DNA from: an uncultured Corynebacterium sp.
Lineage (GTDB): Bacteria; Actinomycetota; Actinomycetes; Mycobacteriales; Mycobacteriaceae
Direction: 5' to 3'
Length of the DNA stretch: 64,000 nt
NCBI RefSeq assembly: GCF_946221155.1
Contig: NZ_CAMIAN010000001.1
Location: 49,868 to 113,867, forward strand
Made by a program: the position numbers and the translations under genes. Positions 42,986 to 52,583 of this stretch are shown here, in pieces (positions within the stretch are counted from its first letter, which is position 1; each line of letters begins with the position of its first letter). Under the pieces are notes generated by a model. The model worked only from the letters and a program-made list of their open reading frames with translations. It was not told the origin of the DNA and did no database searches.

Positions 42986-45762
42986 TGGAGATGATTGAGA
43001 ACGACTCAAAGATCGTCCCGGCCAGCAGCCGGGCGGCGAGAAAAGCCTCCGTGGGGGTCGACGACGTCGACGCGGCGATCCTGCAAGCTCGCGAGGCGGC
43101 AGCAAAGGCCGGCTTCGACATGGATCGGTTGCCCTCTGAGGAAGAGGAAGCTGACCGCGCCGCGCGGGAACGCTGGGGACTCGCTAGTTTCGCCTACCGC
43201 CTGGAAGGGCTAGATTCCGCGGTGGCAGCCACCGCCGTGGAGGACGAACTCAATGACATCCCTGGCGTGCAAGCGTCGGTGGTGTACTCCACAGGCATGG
43301 CGTGGATCTCCGCCGAAGATCGCGTGCAGCCTGCCCAGATCCAGGAAGTATTGGAAAAGCACAACCTGGATAGCTGGCTAACGGATTCCTCCCTGCGTCG
43401 CCGTGCCTCGCGGTTGGAGATCGAGGAGACGCGCCGGCGCATGCGGCGCCACGCCAGCGACCACCGACGGGCGTGGGCTGCGGCGGAAAGCCGCAAGCGG
43501 CGAGACCGGAACAAAGTGGAGCTGGAGAGGTTCCGCCGGCAGAATCCATTCGACTCCACCGAAGGGTTGCACACCGCCCGGCAGCTGATTACCCGCATGC
43601 GGCTGATCGTTGCTGTGGTTCTGGGGCTACCGGTGGTGATTCTGCAGCTGGTTGCCGCCTGGCAGTTCGACTACTGGCAATGGGTCTGTTTGGCGTTGGC
43701 GACTCCGGTGGCGACGTGGTGCGCGTGGCCTTTCCACCGGGCATTCTTCGGCGGGCTAAGGCGCAGACAATCCGCCCTTGACGGCGCCAGTTCCGTGGCG
43801 ATCCTGCTGGCTTATCTGTACTCGGCCTGTATGTTGATTCTCACTTCTGCCGGCAACGTGGGTTGGCAAAGCCATCTGGTGTTGTTCGCCGGAGTATGGT
43901 CCGCGCAGGAAATTGACGGCGCGATATTCTTCGACGTCGCCTGCGGTGGCACGATCCTGCTGCTATTCGGCAGACTGCTTTCCCGGCGCACGGCGCTGCG
44001 TTCGAAATCGATCCTTTCCGTGCTGACGGTACCCGCCGCCAAGGAAGTCACGGTGGTACGCAAGACCCGTAAGTCGAAGACGGAAAAGAAGGACATCCCG
44101 ATCGCGGAGATCCGCACCGGTGATGACATCATCATCCCCACCGGCATGATGGTGCCCAGCGACGGCGAGATCATCAGTGGTAAATCCCTTGTCGATATGG
44201 GGCCAGTGGGCGGCATGCACCGAACCTTTGAAGTCTCCGTCGGCGACCGCATTTTCGCCGGTGCCCGTAACCACGGCGGGACGTTGAAAATGCGTGTGCA
44301 TTCCACGGGTTCCTCTACGCGCCTGGCCGCGATGCACCGTTGGGTGCGCGGGTCCGCCTTGGACGAAACTCGTCTGACCCAGCTGACCAACCGCACCGCC
44401 AGCTTGCTGGTGCCGTGGGCTTTTGTGCTGGCGGCTGTGGACTTCATCGCCTGGCTGGCCATCACTAAGTCCATCGATGCGGCGATGGCCACCGCTCTAT
44501 CACTGTTGGCTGTCGTTGCGCCGGTCGCCCTGGCCCTGTCCGCGCCATTGGCACTGCGTTTGGGGCTGTGGCGCGCGGCCACCTCGGGCGCTCTACTGCG
44601 CGATACGGGCACCATTCACAAGCTCGCTGAGGTGGACGCCATCATCTTCAACCGCGTGGGCACCCTCACCGTGGGGCCGATGCACGTCATCGACGTCACT
44701 CCTGTCAAGGGGGAGAATCCGGACCTGATTCTCCGAGTGGCCGGCGCCCTGTCTCTGGAATCAAGCCACGCGGTTTCCCAGGCGCTGGTGCGTGCTGACC
44801 GCGAGGCACGCGACAGCGGCGCGGGCGGGGAGGGGATTCCCAACTGGCTGGACGTGGGCGAAGTGAAGATCACCAAGGACGGCACCTTCGAGGGCATGGT
44901 GGAGTTGCCGATTGAAGGGGAAATGCGCCACGTCAAGGCACGTCTGTGGCGTCCGCACGACCTAGGTGAGATCCGCGATCCGCGCCTGGCCACAGCAGCT
45001 TTGAACGGCGGGTCTCCCGTGATCGTCAGCTGGAAGGGCAAGGACCGCGGCGTCATCAACCTGGCAGATAGCTTCAAGGACGATGCCCCGGCTGCGATCG
45101 ACCGGCTGGAGGATATGCAGATGGAGACGTACATGCTCTCCCGAGACATCTATCCCGTGGCACGCCGTACGGCGAACGCACTCGGCATCTCCACCGTGTT
45201 GGCTGGCATCGCACCGAACCGTAAGGAGGCCACTGTGCGCGGTGTGCACGCCATGGGCGTGCGCGTGGCGATGGTGGGCGATAGCGATGTTTTGGGCGCG
45301 TTGCGAGTTGCAGATGTGGGCATCCTCATGACTTCTTCCAACCGCATCGACCCCTCCGCCGCCGAGGTGGCGGATGTGGTGATGCAACGTGAGGATGTTT
45401 CCGCGCTGCCCGAGCTGGTGAACCTGGTTCGGCACATCCGCAACACCACCGACTGGAACGTGTGGCTGTCCTGGACGTACAACGCAGTCGGTGCGACTCT
45501 GGCGGTCGTTGGCGTGCTCAACCCGCTGCTAGCCACGGTGTTTATGCTGCTCAGCTCCACGTTGATCGAGACCCGCAGTGCGCGCATCTTGCACCGTAAC
45601 TATGCACGCGGCACCCTGCGCCAAACCCACTCGTGGCAGGGCTGGGTGGAGCGTCGGCGGGAGATCCGCGAGCTTCACAAGCAGGAAAGCCAGCGCGCCG
45701 AAGCGATTTCCCTGGCCCGCTCGGAGGCTGCGGACGAGGAGTATGAGCAGTCCCAGCGTTAG
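42985..45762 (+). CDS. P-type ATPase-like protein lacking catalytic motifs
   Basis: A 925-residue protein with the layout of a heavy-metal (P1B) ATPase. It has an HMA-like N-terminal fold at 60-130 without the CxxC metal site (GLDSAV instead), membrane helices near 200-330, an actuator-like region 335-440 and helices at 460-540. A P/N-domain-like region covers 550-790 and two final helices follow. Every signature is altered: TGES is VGGM (408-411), CPC is APV (512-514), DKTGT is NRVGT (N556-T560) and GDGxNDAPAL is GDSDVLGAL (765-773). Phosphorylation should be impossible. The frame is intact, so this is a pseudoenzyme and not a decayed gene. GTG 42985 or ATG 42991 may start it. Confidence 0.8.
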   Translation: MEMIENDSKIVPASSRAARKASVGVDDVDAAILQAREAAAKAGFDMDRLPSEEEEADRAARERWGLASFAYRLEGLDSAVAATAVEDELNDIPGVQASVVYSTGMAWISAEDRVQPAQIQEVLEKHNLDSWLTDSSLRRRASRLEIEETRRRMRRHASDHRRAWAAAESRKRRDRNKVELERFRRQNPFDSTEGLHTARQLITRMRLIVAVVLGLPVVILQLVAAWQFDYWQWVCLALATPVATWCAWPFHRAFFGGLRRRQSALDGASSVAILLAYLYSACMLILTSAGNVGWQSHLVLFAGVWSAQEIDGAIFFDVACGGTILLLFGRLLSRRTALRSKSILSVLTVPAAKEVTVVRKTRKSKTEKKDIPIAEIRTGDDIIIPTGMMVPSDGEIISGKSLVDMGPVGGMHRTFEVSVGDRIFAGARNHGGTLKMRVHSTGSSTRLAAMHRWVRGSALDETRLTQLTNRTASLLVPWAFVLAAVDFIAWLAITKSIDAAMATALSLLAVVAPVALALSAPLALRLGLWRAATSGALLRDTGTIHKLAEVDAIIFNRVGTLTVGPMHVIDVTPVKGENPDLILRVAGALSLESSHAVSQALVRADREARDSGAGGEGIPNWLDVGEVKITKDGTFEGMVELPIEGEMRHVKARLWRPHDLGEIRDPRLATAALNGGSPVIVSWKGKDRGVINLADSFKDDAPAAIDRLEDMQMETYMLSRDIYPVARRTANALGISTVLAGIAPNRKEATVRGVHAMGVRVAMVGDSDVLGALRVADVGILMTSSNRIDPSAAEVADVVMQREDVSALPELVNLVRHIRNTTDWNVWLSWTYNAVGATLAVVGVLNPLLATVFMLLSSTLIETRSARILHRNYARGTLRQTHSWQGWVERRREIRELHKQESQRAEAISLARSEAADEEYEQSQR

Positions 45763-45825
45763 CCGCGCTAGGCTGGTGGGGATTGCAAGCTAACCACTAG
45801 TGAAGTGGCAGGAAGGATCCCTTTC

Positions 45826-47157
45826 GTGTCTGTCAACGCCGACTCTCAGCACTCGAACAACTCTTCGCACCAGGCCAGCGAGAAGGCCTTCGACCGGGCT
45901 CGCTCCCTGATCCCGGGCGGCGTGAACTCTCCAGTTCGCGCGTTCGGATCTGTGGGCGGCACTCCACCGTTTATCACCTCCGCGCAGGGCTCCACGCTGC
46001 AGGACGTTGACGGCAACTCCTACGTGGACCTGTTTTGCTCCTGGGGGCCGATGATCCATGGGCATGCGCACCCGCAGATTGTGGAGGCCGTCCGGGAGGC
46101 CGCGGGCCACGGTCTTTCCTTCGGTGCCCCGACCACGATGGAGGTGGACCTGGTGGAGGAGATCGTCCGCCGCACCTCCGTGGAGAAGGCCCGCCTGGTG
46201 AACTCAGGCACTGAGGCCACGATGTCCGCCATCCGCCTGGCCCGCGGCTACACGGGCCGCGACAAGATCCTGAAGTTTGAGGGCTGCTACCACGGCCACG
46301 TAGATTCGCTGCTGGTGGCGGCCGGTTCCGGTGTGGCCACGTTTGGCTTGCCGGATTCCCCGGGCATCACCAAGGCGGCTGCGGGCGATACCGTCGTGGT
46401 GCCTTACCGAGACGTCCAGGCCGTGGAAGATGCCTTTGCTTCCCACGCGGGCGAGATCGCCGCGATCATCGTGGAGGGCGCCGCCGGCAACATGGGCACC
46501 GTGAACCCGCATGGCTTCAACGCGGAGCTACAGCGCATTGCCCACGAGAACGGCGCCCTACTGATCGTCGATGAGGTCATGACGGGATTCCGCGTCAGCG
46601 AGTCCGGCTGGTACGGAAAGGATGGCGTGGCGGGCGACCTGACCACCTTCGGCAAGGTCGTCTCCGGTGGCCTGCCCGCCGCGGCTTTCGGCGGTAAGGC
46701 GGAGATCATGGATCACCTCGCACCGGTTGGCCCGGTCTATCAGGCCGGTACTCTGTCGGGAAATCCTGTTGCCGTCGCCTCGGGCTTGGCCTCTTTGAAG
46801 TTGGCTGACGCCGCCGCCTACCAGAAGCTCGACGCGAATGCCGACGCGCTGGCAGGCATCCTGTCCGATGCTTTGACGAAGGCCTCCGTCGCCCACCACA
46901 TCCAGCGCGCGGGCAGCATGTTGAGTGTGCGCTTCGCCGAAGGGGAGGGCACGAACTTCGCGGACATGAAGGCCGCGGACACCTTCCGCTACCCGGCCTT
47001 CTTCCACGCCTTCCTGGATCGCGGGGTATTTGCCCCACCGAGCGTCTTCGAGACCTGGTTCGTTTCCACGGCACTGACCGACGCAGATTTCGAGAAGATC
47101 GCGGCCGCTGCCACGCCCGCTGCGGAAGCCGCGGCAGCGGCCACCCCGTCGGCTTAG
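45826..47157 (+). CDS. hemL: Glutamate-1-semialdehyde 2,1-aminomutase
   Basis: Converts glutamate 1-semialdehyde to 5-aminolevulinate with PLP. The 443 residues include NSGTEATMSAIRLARG near 126-141, the DEVMTGFRVS motif near 249 and the PLP lysine K277 in TTFGKVVSGGLP. GTG 45826 is chosen because GGAAGG at 45811-45816 lies 9 bases upstream; an in-frame GTG at 45805 has no site. hemE and hemY, which precede hemL in some relatives, are not present here. Confidence 0.95.
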   Translation: MSVNADSQHSNNSSHQASEKAFDRARSLIPGGVNSPVRAFGSVGGTPPFITSAQGSTLQDVDGNSYVDLFCSWGPMIHGHAHPQIVEAVREAAGHGLSFGAPTTMEVDLVEEIVRRTSVEKARLVNSGTEATMSAIRLARGYTGRDKILKFEGCYHGHVDSLLVAAGSGVATFGLPDSPGITKAAAGDTVVVPYRDVQAVEDAFASHAGEIAAIIVEGAAGNMGTVNPHGFNAELQRIAHENGALLIVDEVMTGFRVSESGWYGKDGVAGDLTTFGKVVSGGLPAAAFGGKAEIMDHLAPVGPVYQAGTLSGNPVAVASGLASLKLADAAAYQKLDANADALAGILSDALTKASVAHHIQRAGSMLSVRFAEGEGTNFADMKAADTFRYPAFFHAFLDRGVFAPPSVFETWFVSTALTDADFEKIAAAATPAAEAAAAATPSA

Positions 47158-47192
47158 GTCTCATGCCGGGGTCCACGCTAAGGTAGGTGACC

Positions 47193-47798
47193 ATGGCAAC
47201 GATCGTTCACCTTGTACGGCACGGAGAAGTGCACAACCCGGATCGCATTCTCTATGGCCGTTTGCCCGGCTATCACCTCTCTGAGCGGGGGCGGAACATG
47301 GCGCATGCCACGGCAGCGGACCTCGCTGACCACGATGTGGTGTACCTAGCGGCTTCTCCGCTGCAGCGAGCGCAGGAAACTGCCCGGCCGTTTGCTGAGA
47401 AGCTGGGCCTGGAGGTCCACACGGACGAGCGCATCATCGAGGCGGGTAACGATCTGCAAGGCCTGCATATTAAGGGTGTACGTAGCGCATTGTGGAACCC
47501 AAAGCGTTGGCCCATGCTGAAGAACCCCACCATTCCCAGCTGGGGTGAGCCCTACCAGGAGATCGCCGATCGGATGTGGGAGGCCGTCGATGCGGCGCGT
47601 GAAAAGGCCCGAGGGCACGAGGCCGTGCTGGTCAGCCACCAGCTACCGATCGTGATGATCCAGCGCGACGCGCAGGGCCTGCCCCTGGCTCACAACCCGG
47701 CCGACCGCCAGTGTGATTTGGCCTCCGTGACTTCGCTCGTCTTCGACGGCGGACAGCTGACGGACATCTACTATTCCGAGCCGGCGCAGGAGATTTAA
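47193..47798 (+). CDS. Histidine phosphatase family protein
   Basis: A 201-residue member of the phosphoglycerate-mutase/histidine phosphatase superfamily. The catalytic LVRHGEVHNP motif is at residues 7-16 and the second histidine in LVSHQLPIVMI near 150. It is probably a phosphatase on an unknown phosphoester, since it is shorter than gpmA-type mutases. TAAGGT (47179-47184) lies 8 bases before ATG 47193. The thioredoxin-like gene starts one base after its stop, so it belongs to the cytochrome c maturation operon. Confidence 0.83.
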   Translation: MATIVHLVRHGEVHNPDRILYGRLPGYHLSERGRNMAHATAADLADHDVVYLAASPLQRAQETARPFAEKLGLEVHTDERIIEAGNDLQGLHIKGVRSALWNPKRWPMLKNPTIPSWGEPYQEIADRMWEAVDAAREKARGHEAVLVSHQLPIVMIQRDAQGLPLAHNPADRQCDLASVTSLVFDGGQLTDIYYSEPAQEI

Positions 47799-47799
47799 G

Positions 47800-48408
47800 G
47801 TGCGTAAAAAGCTAAAGGCAGTGCTTGCGGCAACTCTGCTTGCTAGCGGTGCGGTGCTCACCGCCTGCGGAGAGGGCAACACCGCGGGCAAGGACGCAGT
47901 GGCCAGTGGTGGAACGTTCGAGTTCGTCGCCCCCGGCGGGCAGACCAGCATCCACTACAAGCCAGAAGAGCGCAAGGAAGTCGCCGACTTCACCGGCACC
48001 AACCTGGACGGCGGCGATGACATCAACCTTTCGGACTTCGAGGGCCAGGTCGTAGTGCTGAACGCCTGGGGCCAGTGGTGTGGGCCGTGCCGAAGCGAAT
48101 CCGACGATCTGCAGCGTGTCCAGGAGAAACTGGAAAAACACGGTGGCGGCACCGTCCTTGGCATCAACGTGCGCGACAACGTCAAGGAAAAACCGCAGGA
48201 TTTTGTGAAGGACAACGGGATCACCTACCCGTCGATCTACGACCCACCGTTTAAGACCGCCCTGGCGCTTGGCGGCGTGCCGGCCTCCGTGATTCCCACC
48301 ACCATCGTGTTGGATAAGCAGCACCGCCCGGCTCACATCTTCTTGAAGGAAATCACCGACAAGGAGCTGTGGGAGCAGGTCGAGCCGCTGTTGGACGAGG
48401 AAGCGTAA
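47800..48408 (+). CDS. TlpA/ResA-type thioredoxin lipoprotein
   Basis: A 202-residue exported lipoprotein: signal peptide MRKKLKAVLAATLLASGAVL, lipobox LTAC with C23 as the lipidated residue, then a thioredoxin fold with WCGPC at 93-97. It likely reduces apocytochrome c cysteines outside the membrane, accepting electrons from the CcdA protein encoded next. The GTG start follows AGGAG. It ends at the base before the ccdA ATG. Confidence 0.9.
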   Translation: MRKKLKAVLAATLLASGAVLTACGEGNTAGKDAVASGGTFEFVAPGGQTSIHYKPEERKEVADFTGTNLDGGDDINLSDFEGQVVVLNAWGQWCGPCRSESDDLQRVQEKLEKHGGGTVLGINVRDNVKEKPQDFVKDNGITYPSIYDPPFKTALALGGVPASVIPTTIVLDKQHRPAHIFLKEITDKELWEQVEPLLDEEA

Positions 48409-49206
48409 ATGATCCTCGCGGAGTCCATCGGAGAGACTTTCGCGGATACGGCCGCAGCCGGTCCGCTACTGCTTGCGTTGCTGGTATCTGCCGCCGCGGG
48501 CCTGGTTTCCTTCGCCTCCCCGTGCGTGATTCCGCTGGTACCGGGGTATATTTCCTACCTCGCCGGAGTAGTGGGTGCGGAGACCGAGTTCACGGAACAA
48601 GGTGCGGTGGTCAAGGCAAAGCGTGGCCGGGTGGCCACCGCAGTCCTGCTGTTCGTACTGGGCTTCACCGTGGTGTTCGTGCTGGCTACGGTCACGGTCT
48701 TCGGGGTGATCAGCGCGCTGAAGCTGAACCAGGACCTGCTGATGCGCATCGGCGGCGTGGTCACCATAGCCATGGGCGTGGTGTTCATGGGCTTCATTTC
48801 CCCTCTGCAGCGCGACACGCGCCTCAGCCCAAAGCGCTGGACCACCATCGCTGGGGCACCGCTGCTGGGCGGAGTGTTCGCCCTGGGCTGGACACCCTGC
48901 CTGGGCCCCACACTGTCCTCCATCATTTCGGTATCTGCCGGCACGGAGGGAATGACGGCCGCCCGCGGTGTGATCTTGATCGTCGCCTATTGTCTGGGCC
49001 TCGGGCTACCATTCATTGTCGTGGCGCTGGGGTCCTCGAAGGCGCTGACGGGTATCGGTTGGCTGCGCAAGCACTCCCGCACCATCCAGATGATCGGCGG
49101 CGCGTTGCTGGTCATCGTCGGCCTGTTGCTGGTCACCGGGCAGTGGGCGGTGTTCGTGGACTATATCCGGGAGGTATTCATCTCGGATAAGACCCTGCCG
49201 ATCTAA
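48409..49206 (+). CDS. ccdA: Cytochrome c biogenesis protein CcdA
   Basis: A 265-residue membrane protein with six helices that carries reducing equivalents from cytosolic thioredoxin across the membrane. The redox cysteines are visible in FASPCVIPLVPGY near 44 and in LGWTPCLGPTLSS near 163. It starts directly after the preceding stop. Its own stop lies in an 8-base tandem duplication (GCCGATCT at 49197 and 49207). Confidence 0.92.
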   Translation: MILAESIGETFADTAAAGPLLLALLVSAAAGLVSFASPCVIPLVPGYISYLAGVVGAETEFTEQGAVVKAKRGRVATAVLLFVLGFTVVFVLATVTVFGVISALKLNQDLLMRIGGVVTIAMGVVFMGFISPLQRDTRLSPKRWTTIAGAPLLGGVFALGWTPCLGPTLSSIISVSAGTEGMTAARGVILIVAYCLGLGLPFIVVALGSSKALTGIGWLRKHSRTIQMIGGALLVIVGLLLVTGQWAVFVDYIREVFISDKTLPI

Positions 49207-49255
49207 GCCGATCTGCTGCCGTCGGCCTAAGGGAAAAGGTCGCGGCCGAGAAGTG

Positions 49256-49273
49256 GGCGTCAATAATAACGAG
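49256..49273 (+). repeat. GGCGTCAA + A-rich tail motif, intergenic copy
   Basis: GGGCGTCAATAATAACGAG lies in the short gap between ccdA and resB. It shares GGCGTCAATAATAA with the reverse copy at 60642. Confidence 0.4.
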
Positions 49274-49298
49274 AGAGCGAAAGTACGAAAGAGCAACC

Positions 49299-50957
49299 AT
49301 GCTGAAGAAGATCCTGAGCCTGCCGAAGAAGGGCTGGCAGTGGCTCACGAAGATGAAGACCGCCCTGGTGCTGCTTTTCCTGCTGGCGCTGGCCGCGATC
49401 CCGGGCGCGCTGCTGCCACAACGGTCGCTCAACGAGGGCAAGGTTGCCGAATATATTGACGCCAACGGCAAGACTGCCGAGGTTTTCGACAAGCTGCAGC
49501 TTTTCGACGTCTTTGGGTCCACCTGGTTTGTGGCGATCTACGTACTGCTGTTTATCTCCCTGGTTGGCTGCATCCTGCCGCGCAGTATCGACCACTACAA
49601 GGCCCTGCGTTCCTCCCCACCGCCGGCGCCGAAGCGCCTGGACCGCATGCCCTATCACTACTCCGGCACCGTCGATGAATCGGTGGAGGACGTGCAGAAA
49701 TCCCTGCGCGAGGAGTTTAAGGGCTGGAACGTCAACGAGGTTGATAAGGATGACGACCGCGCCGGGGCATGGTCTATGTCCGCGGAGAAGGGCTACCTGC
49801 GCGAGGCTGCGAACCTGATCTTCCACCTGTCTCTGGTGGGCATTCTCATCGCGGTGGCTATGGGCAAAATGGTGTACTACGAAGGCCAGGTCATCGTGGT
49901 GGCCGGGACGGATACTGAACAGTCGCAGTTCTGCAACTCCGCAGTTTCTAATTTCGATTCCTTCCGCAACGGCCCGGTGTTCGACGGCACGGGGCTGACT
50001 CCCTTCTGCGTGAACGTCAAGGATTTCAAGGCCGACTACCTGCAGAACGGCCAGGCGGTGAGCTTCGAGTCCAACATCGACTACGCGGGCAAGGAGGATG
50101 CCTTCAAGTCAACGGATCAGTGGCAGCACGAGACGCTGAAGGTGAATCACCCGCTGCGTATCGAGGGCAACCGTGTGTACCTGCAGGGCCACGGATATGC
50201 TCCGACGTTCACGATTAAATGGCCAAACGGGGAGAAGCGCACCGAGACCGTGCAATTCCGCCCGGACGATATGACGTACTTCCTGTCTTCCGGCGCGGTG
50301 CGCTGGGATCCGCCTGCGGGGATGTACCCGGATCTGCAGGAGCGCCGCCAAAACCAGATCTCCCTACAGGGACTGTTTGCCCCCTCGGCGGAGTGGACCG
50401 GTCCGAACGGCAAGATCCTTTCCTCCAATTACCCGGCAATGCGCGATCCGGCGGTGGCCGTTGACATTTACCGCGGCGATACCGGCCTGGACGGTGGCCG
50501 CAGCCAGAACATCTTCTCGCTGGACCCGGAGGCCCTGCACTCCGGCCAGATGCAAATGCTGGACCGCGTGAACCTGGAGAAGGGCGAATCCGTCACCCTG
50601 GACGATGGCACGGAGATCACCTTCGACGGTGCTAAGGAGTTCGTGAACCTACAGATCTCCAAGGACCCGACGACTACCTGGGTGCTGGTGTTTGCCGTGC
50701 TGATGCTGGCCTCGCTGGTCGGATCCCTGGCAGTGAAACGCCGCCGCTTCTGGGTGCGCATCACCCCGGAGGGCGAGGGCACGCGGATTCAGATCGCCGG
50801 CCTTTCCCGCACGGACTCCGCCGGCTGGGGCCGCGAATTCAACCGCCGTGCCGAGCGCGTGCTGGGGCTAGAGGAAGAGGCTCTGGATGAGGCCTATGAC
50901 GTGGATTCCGATGACTGGGAGGACCACATCGACGATCACCTGACGCCACGGGATTGA
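49299..50957 (+). CDS. resB: Cytochrome c biogenesis protein ResB/Ccs1
   Basis: A 552-residue System II component that with the next protein delivers haem to apocytochrome c. Hydrophobic helices lie near 21-40, 72-95, 173-192 and 460-480, and the large region between the third and fourth is extracytoplasmic. The first helix is followed by the conserved PGALLPQRSLNEGKVAEY. The cytosolic C-terminal tail is acidic. ccsA follows after 92 bases. Confidence 0.9.
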   Translation: MLKKILSLPKKGWQWLTKMKTALVLLFLLALAAIPGALLPQRSLNEGKVAEYIDANGKTAEVFDKLQLFDVFGSTWFVAIYVLLFISLVGCILPRSIDHYKALRSSPPPAPKRLDRMPYHYSGTVDESVEDVQKSLREEFKGWNVNEVDKDDDRAGAWSMSAEKGYLREAANLIFHLSLVGILIAVAMGKMVYYEGQVIVVAGTDTEQSQFCNSAVSNFDSFRNGPVFDGTGLTPFCVNVKDFKADYLQNGQAVSFESNIDYAGKEDAFKSTDQWQHETLKVNHPLRIEGNRVYLQGHGYAPTFTIKWPNGEKRTETVQFRPDDMTYFLSSGAVRWDPPAGMYPDLQERRQNQISLQGLFAPSAEWTGPNGKILSSNYPAMRDPAVAVDIYRGDTGLDGGRSQNIFSLDPEALHSGQMQMLDRVNLEKGESVTLDDGTEITFDGAKEFVNLQISKDPTTTWVLVFAVLMLASLVGSLAVKRRRFWVRITPEGEGTRIQIAGLSRTDSAGWGREFNRRAERVLGLEEEALDEAYDVDSDDWEDHIDDHLTPRD

Positions 50958-51049
50958 GCTACCCCGATTGGGTGATTGTGGAAGCGCGTAAATAGGCGCT
51001 AGTCTGATAATTTGTAGCGATTTAAGACTTTTCTTTAGAAGGATGTTCG

Positions 51050-52162
51050 ATGCAGATCGATCCGCAGCTATCCGAATTCTCCGACTTGGCCTTCCGCTCC
51101 GCAGAGTCCCTGTACCTGCTGGCGCTCGCCGTATCCCTGGTCTTCTACGGGATGGTCCGCGTAGGTGCGGACCGTCGCCGCCAGCGCGCCGAGGAGCTGG
51201 AGAAGCTACAGGCAGAGCACTCTGCACGCGCAGCCTCCACCGCCAAGGTGGCCGTCGGTGCAGGTGCTGCGGGCGACGCGACCGACTCGGATGTTGCCGA
51301 TGCTGGTGAGATTACGGGCGATGACATTGAGCCCGACTTCGCCTCCTTCGAGGCGCAGCTGCCGGAGCGTCTGCGCTCCGAGAGTGTCTCCAAGACTCTG
51401 GACCGCTCCAATAAGCTCGGCGGGATCACCCAGTCCCTGGTTTGGCTGGCAATCGCGATTCACGCAGTGTTCGTGATTCTGCGTGGCCTGGCTGCCAACC
51501 GCTTCCCGTGGGGCAACCTCTTCGAGTACGTCGGCGTGGTCACCCTGTTCGCCATGGTCGTCGCCGCGCTTATGATCCGCCGTAAGGCGATGCGCGTGAT
51601 GTGGCCGTGGATCCTGACTCCGGTCGTCGGTCTGCTGTTCTACGCGGGCACCAAGCTATACGCGGAGACCGCCCCGGTCGTTCCGGCGCTGCAGTCTTAC
51701 TGGTTCGTCATCCACGTATCCGTGGTCTCTATTGGTGCCGGCATTGGCTTGATCTCCGGCATGGCTTCCCTGATGTACCTGCTGCGCCGCAAGTACCCCA
51801 AGGGCAAGGAGGAAGGCCCGCTGGGCAACCTCGCCGCCCCGCTGCCGGACGCCACCAAGCTGGATGCGCTGGCCTACCGCACCGCAGTCTGGGCACTACC
51901 GATCTTCGGTTTGGGTGTCATCTTCGGCGCCATCTGGGCGGATGCCGCTTGGGGTCGCTTCTGGGACTGGGATCCGAAGGAGACCGTTTCCTTCATCACG
52001 TGGATCCTCTACGCCGCCTACCTGCACGCCCGCGCCACCCCGGGTTGGCGTGGTCCGAAGTCCGCATGGATCAACGTCTTCGCCTTCGCGACGATGGTCT
52101 TCAACCTCTTCTTCATCAACATGGTGGTCTCGGGCCTGCACTCCTACGCCGGCCTGAACTAG
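51050..52162 (+). CDS. ccsA: Cytochrome c assembly protein CcsA/ResC
   Basis: A 370-residue System II haem-handling membrane protein. The WWD-type haem motif is visible as AAWGRFWDWDPKETVSFITW near residues 302-321, flanked by conserved histidines (NVxVSIGAG region, LHARAT). About eight helices are predicted. Residues 35-110 form a charged cytosolic insert after helix 1. It completes the set of thioredoxin, CcdA, ResB and CcsA needed for cytochrome c maturation. Confidence 0.92.
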   Translation: MQIDPQLSEFSDLAFRSAESLYLLALAVSLVFYGMVRVGADRRRQRAEELEKLQAEHSARAASTAKVAVGAGAAGDATDSDVADAGEITGDDIEPDFASFEAQLPERLRSESVSKTLDRSNKLGGITQSLVWLAIAIHAVFVILRGLAANRFPWGNLFEYVGVVTLFAMVVAALMIRRKAMRVMWPWILTPVVGLLFYAGTKLYAETAPVVPALQSYWFVIHVSVVSIGAGIGLISGMASLMYLLRRKYPKGKEEGPLGNLAAPLPDATKLDALAYRTAVWALPIFGLGVIFGAIWADAAWGRFWDWDPKETVSFITWILYAAYLHARATPGWRGPKSAWINVFAFATMVFNLFFINMVVSGLHSYAGLN

Positions 52163-52210
52163 CCTGGCGTTAGGTTCTTTGTTTTGCCCTAACTGAGGAA
52201 GGATCTTCCC

Positions 52211-52582
52211 GTGACCGAGCATAATGCCGCTCAGCGCACCTTCATTTCGGACCTCACTGCCCCGAAGGAGGTCGAAGGCGGTCGTGCTGTTCCACAGGTC
52301 AAGGTTGAAGCCAATGTCGATGGTGCTCGCGTGGTGCGCCTCGCCTTCCAGTCGGGAGATGTGTTTGCAGATCACAGGGCGCCGAAGCCGATTCTGGTGA
52401 TGGGGCAGCAGGGGCGCATCGAATTCACTGTCTGGCCTGGTGCTGAAGCTGAAGGTACGCCTGAGGTCGTGGAGCTAACCCCAGGTACCGCAATCCATGT
52501 ACCTGCCCACCAGTTGCACGCTCTGCGTAGCCTTGGCGATGCTCCGGCAATAGCTACGTTGATCCTGCTAACAGGGGAGTAA
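52211..52582 (+). CDS. Small cupin-domain protein
   Basis: A 123-residue single cupin barrel. The first motif region (GDVFADHRAPKPILVMGQQGRIEFTV) and the second (GTAIHVPAHQLHALRSL) are present, with histidines that could bind a metal. The ligand is unknown. GTG 52211 follows GAAGGATC. rmlB begins two bases after the stop, so the two are likely co-transcribed. Confidence 0.8.
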   Translation: MTEHNAAQRTFISDLTAPKEVEGGRAVPQVKVEANVDGARVVRLAFQSGDVFADHRAPKPILVMGQQGRIEFTVWPGAEAEGTPEVVELTPGTAIHVPAHQLHALRSLGDAPAIATLILLTGE

Positions 52583-52583
52583 T

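Noticed and set aside
42985..45762. Degenerate P-type ATPase as a decaying pseudogene
   Set aside because: The frame is intact over 925 codons with normal codon use and tight coupling to the preceding gene, so a maintained pseudoenzyme is more likely.
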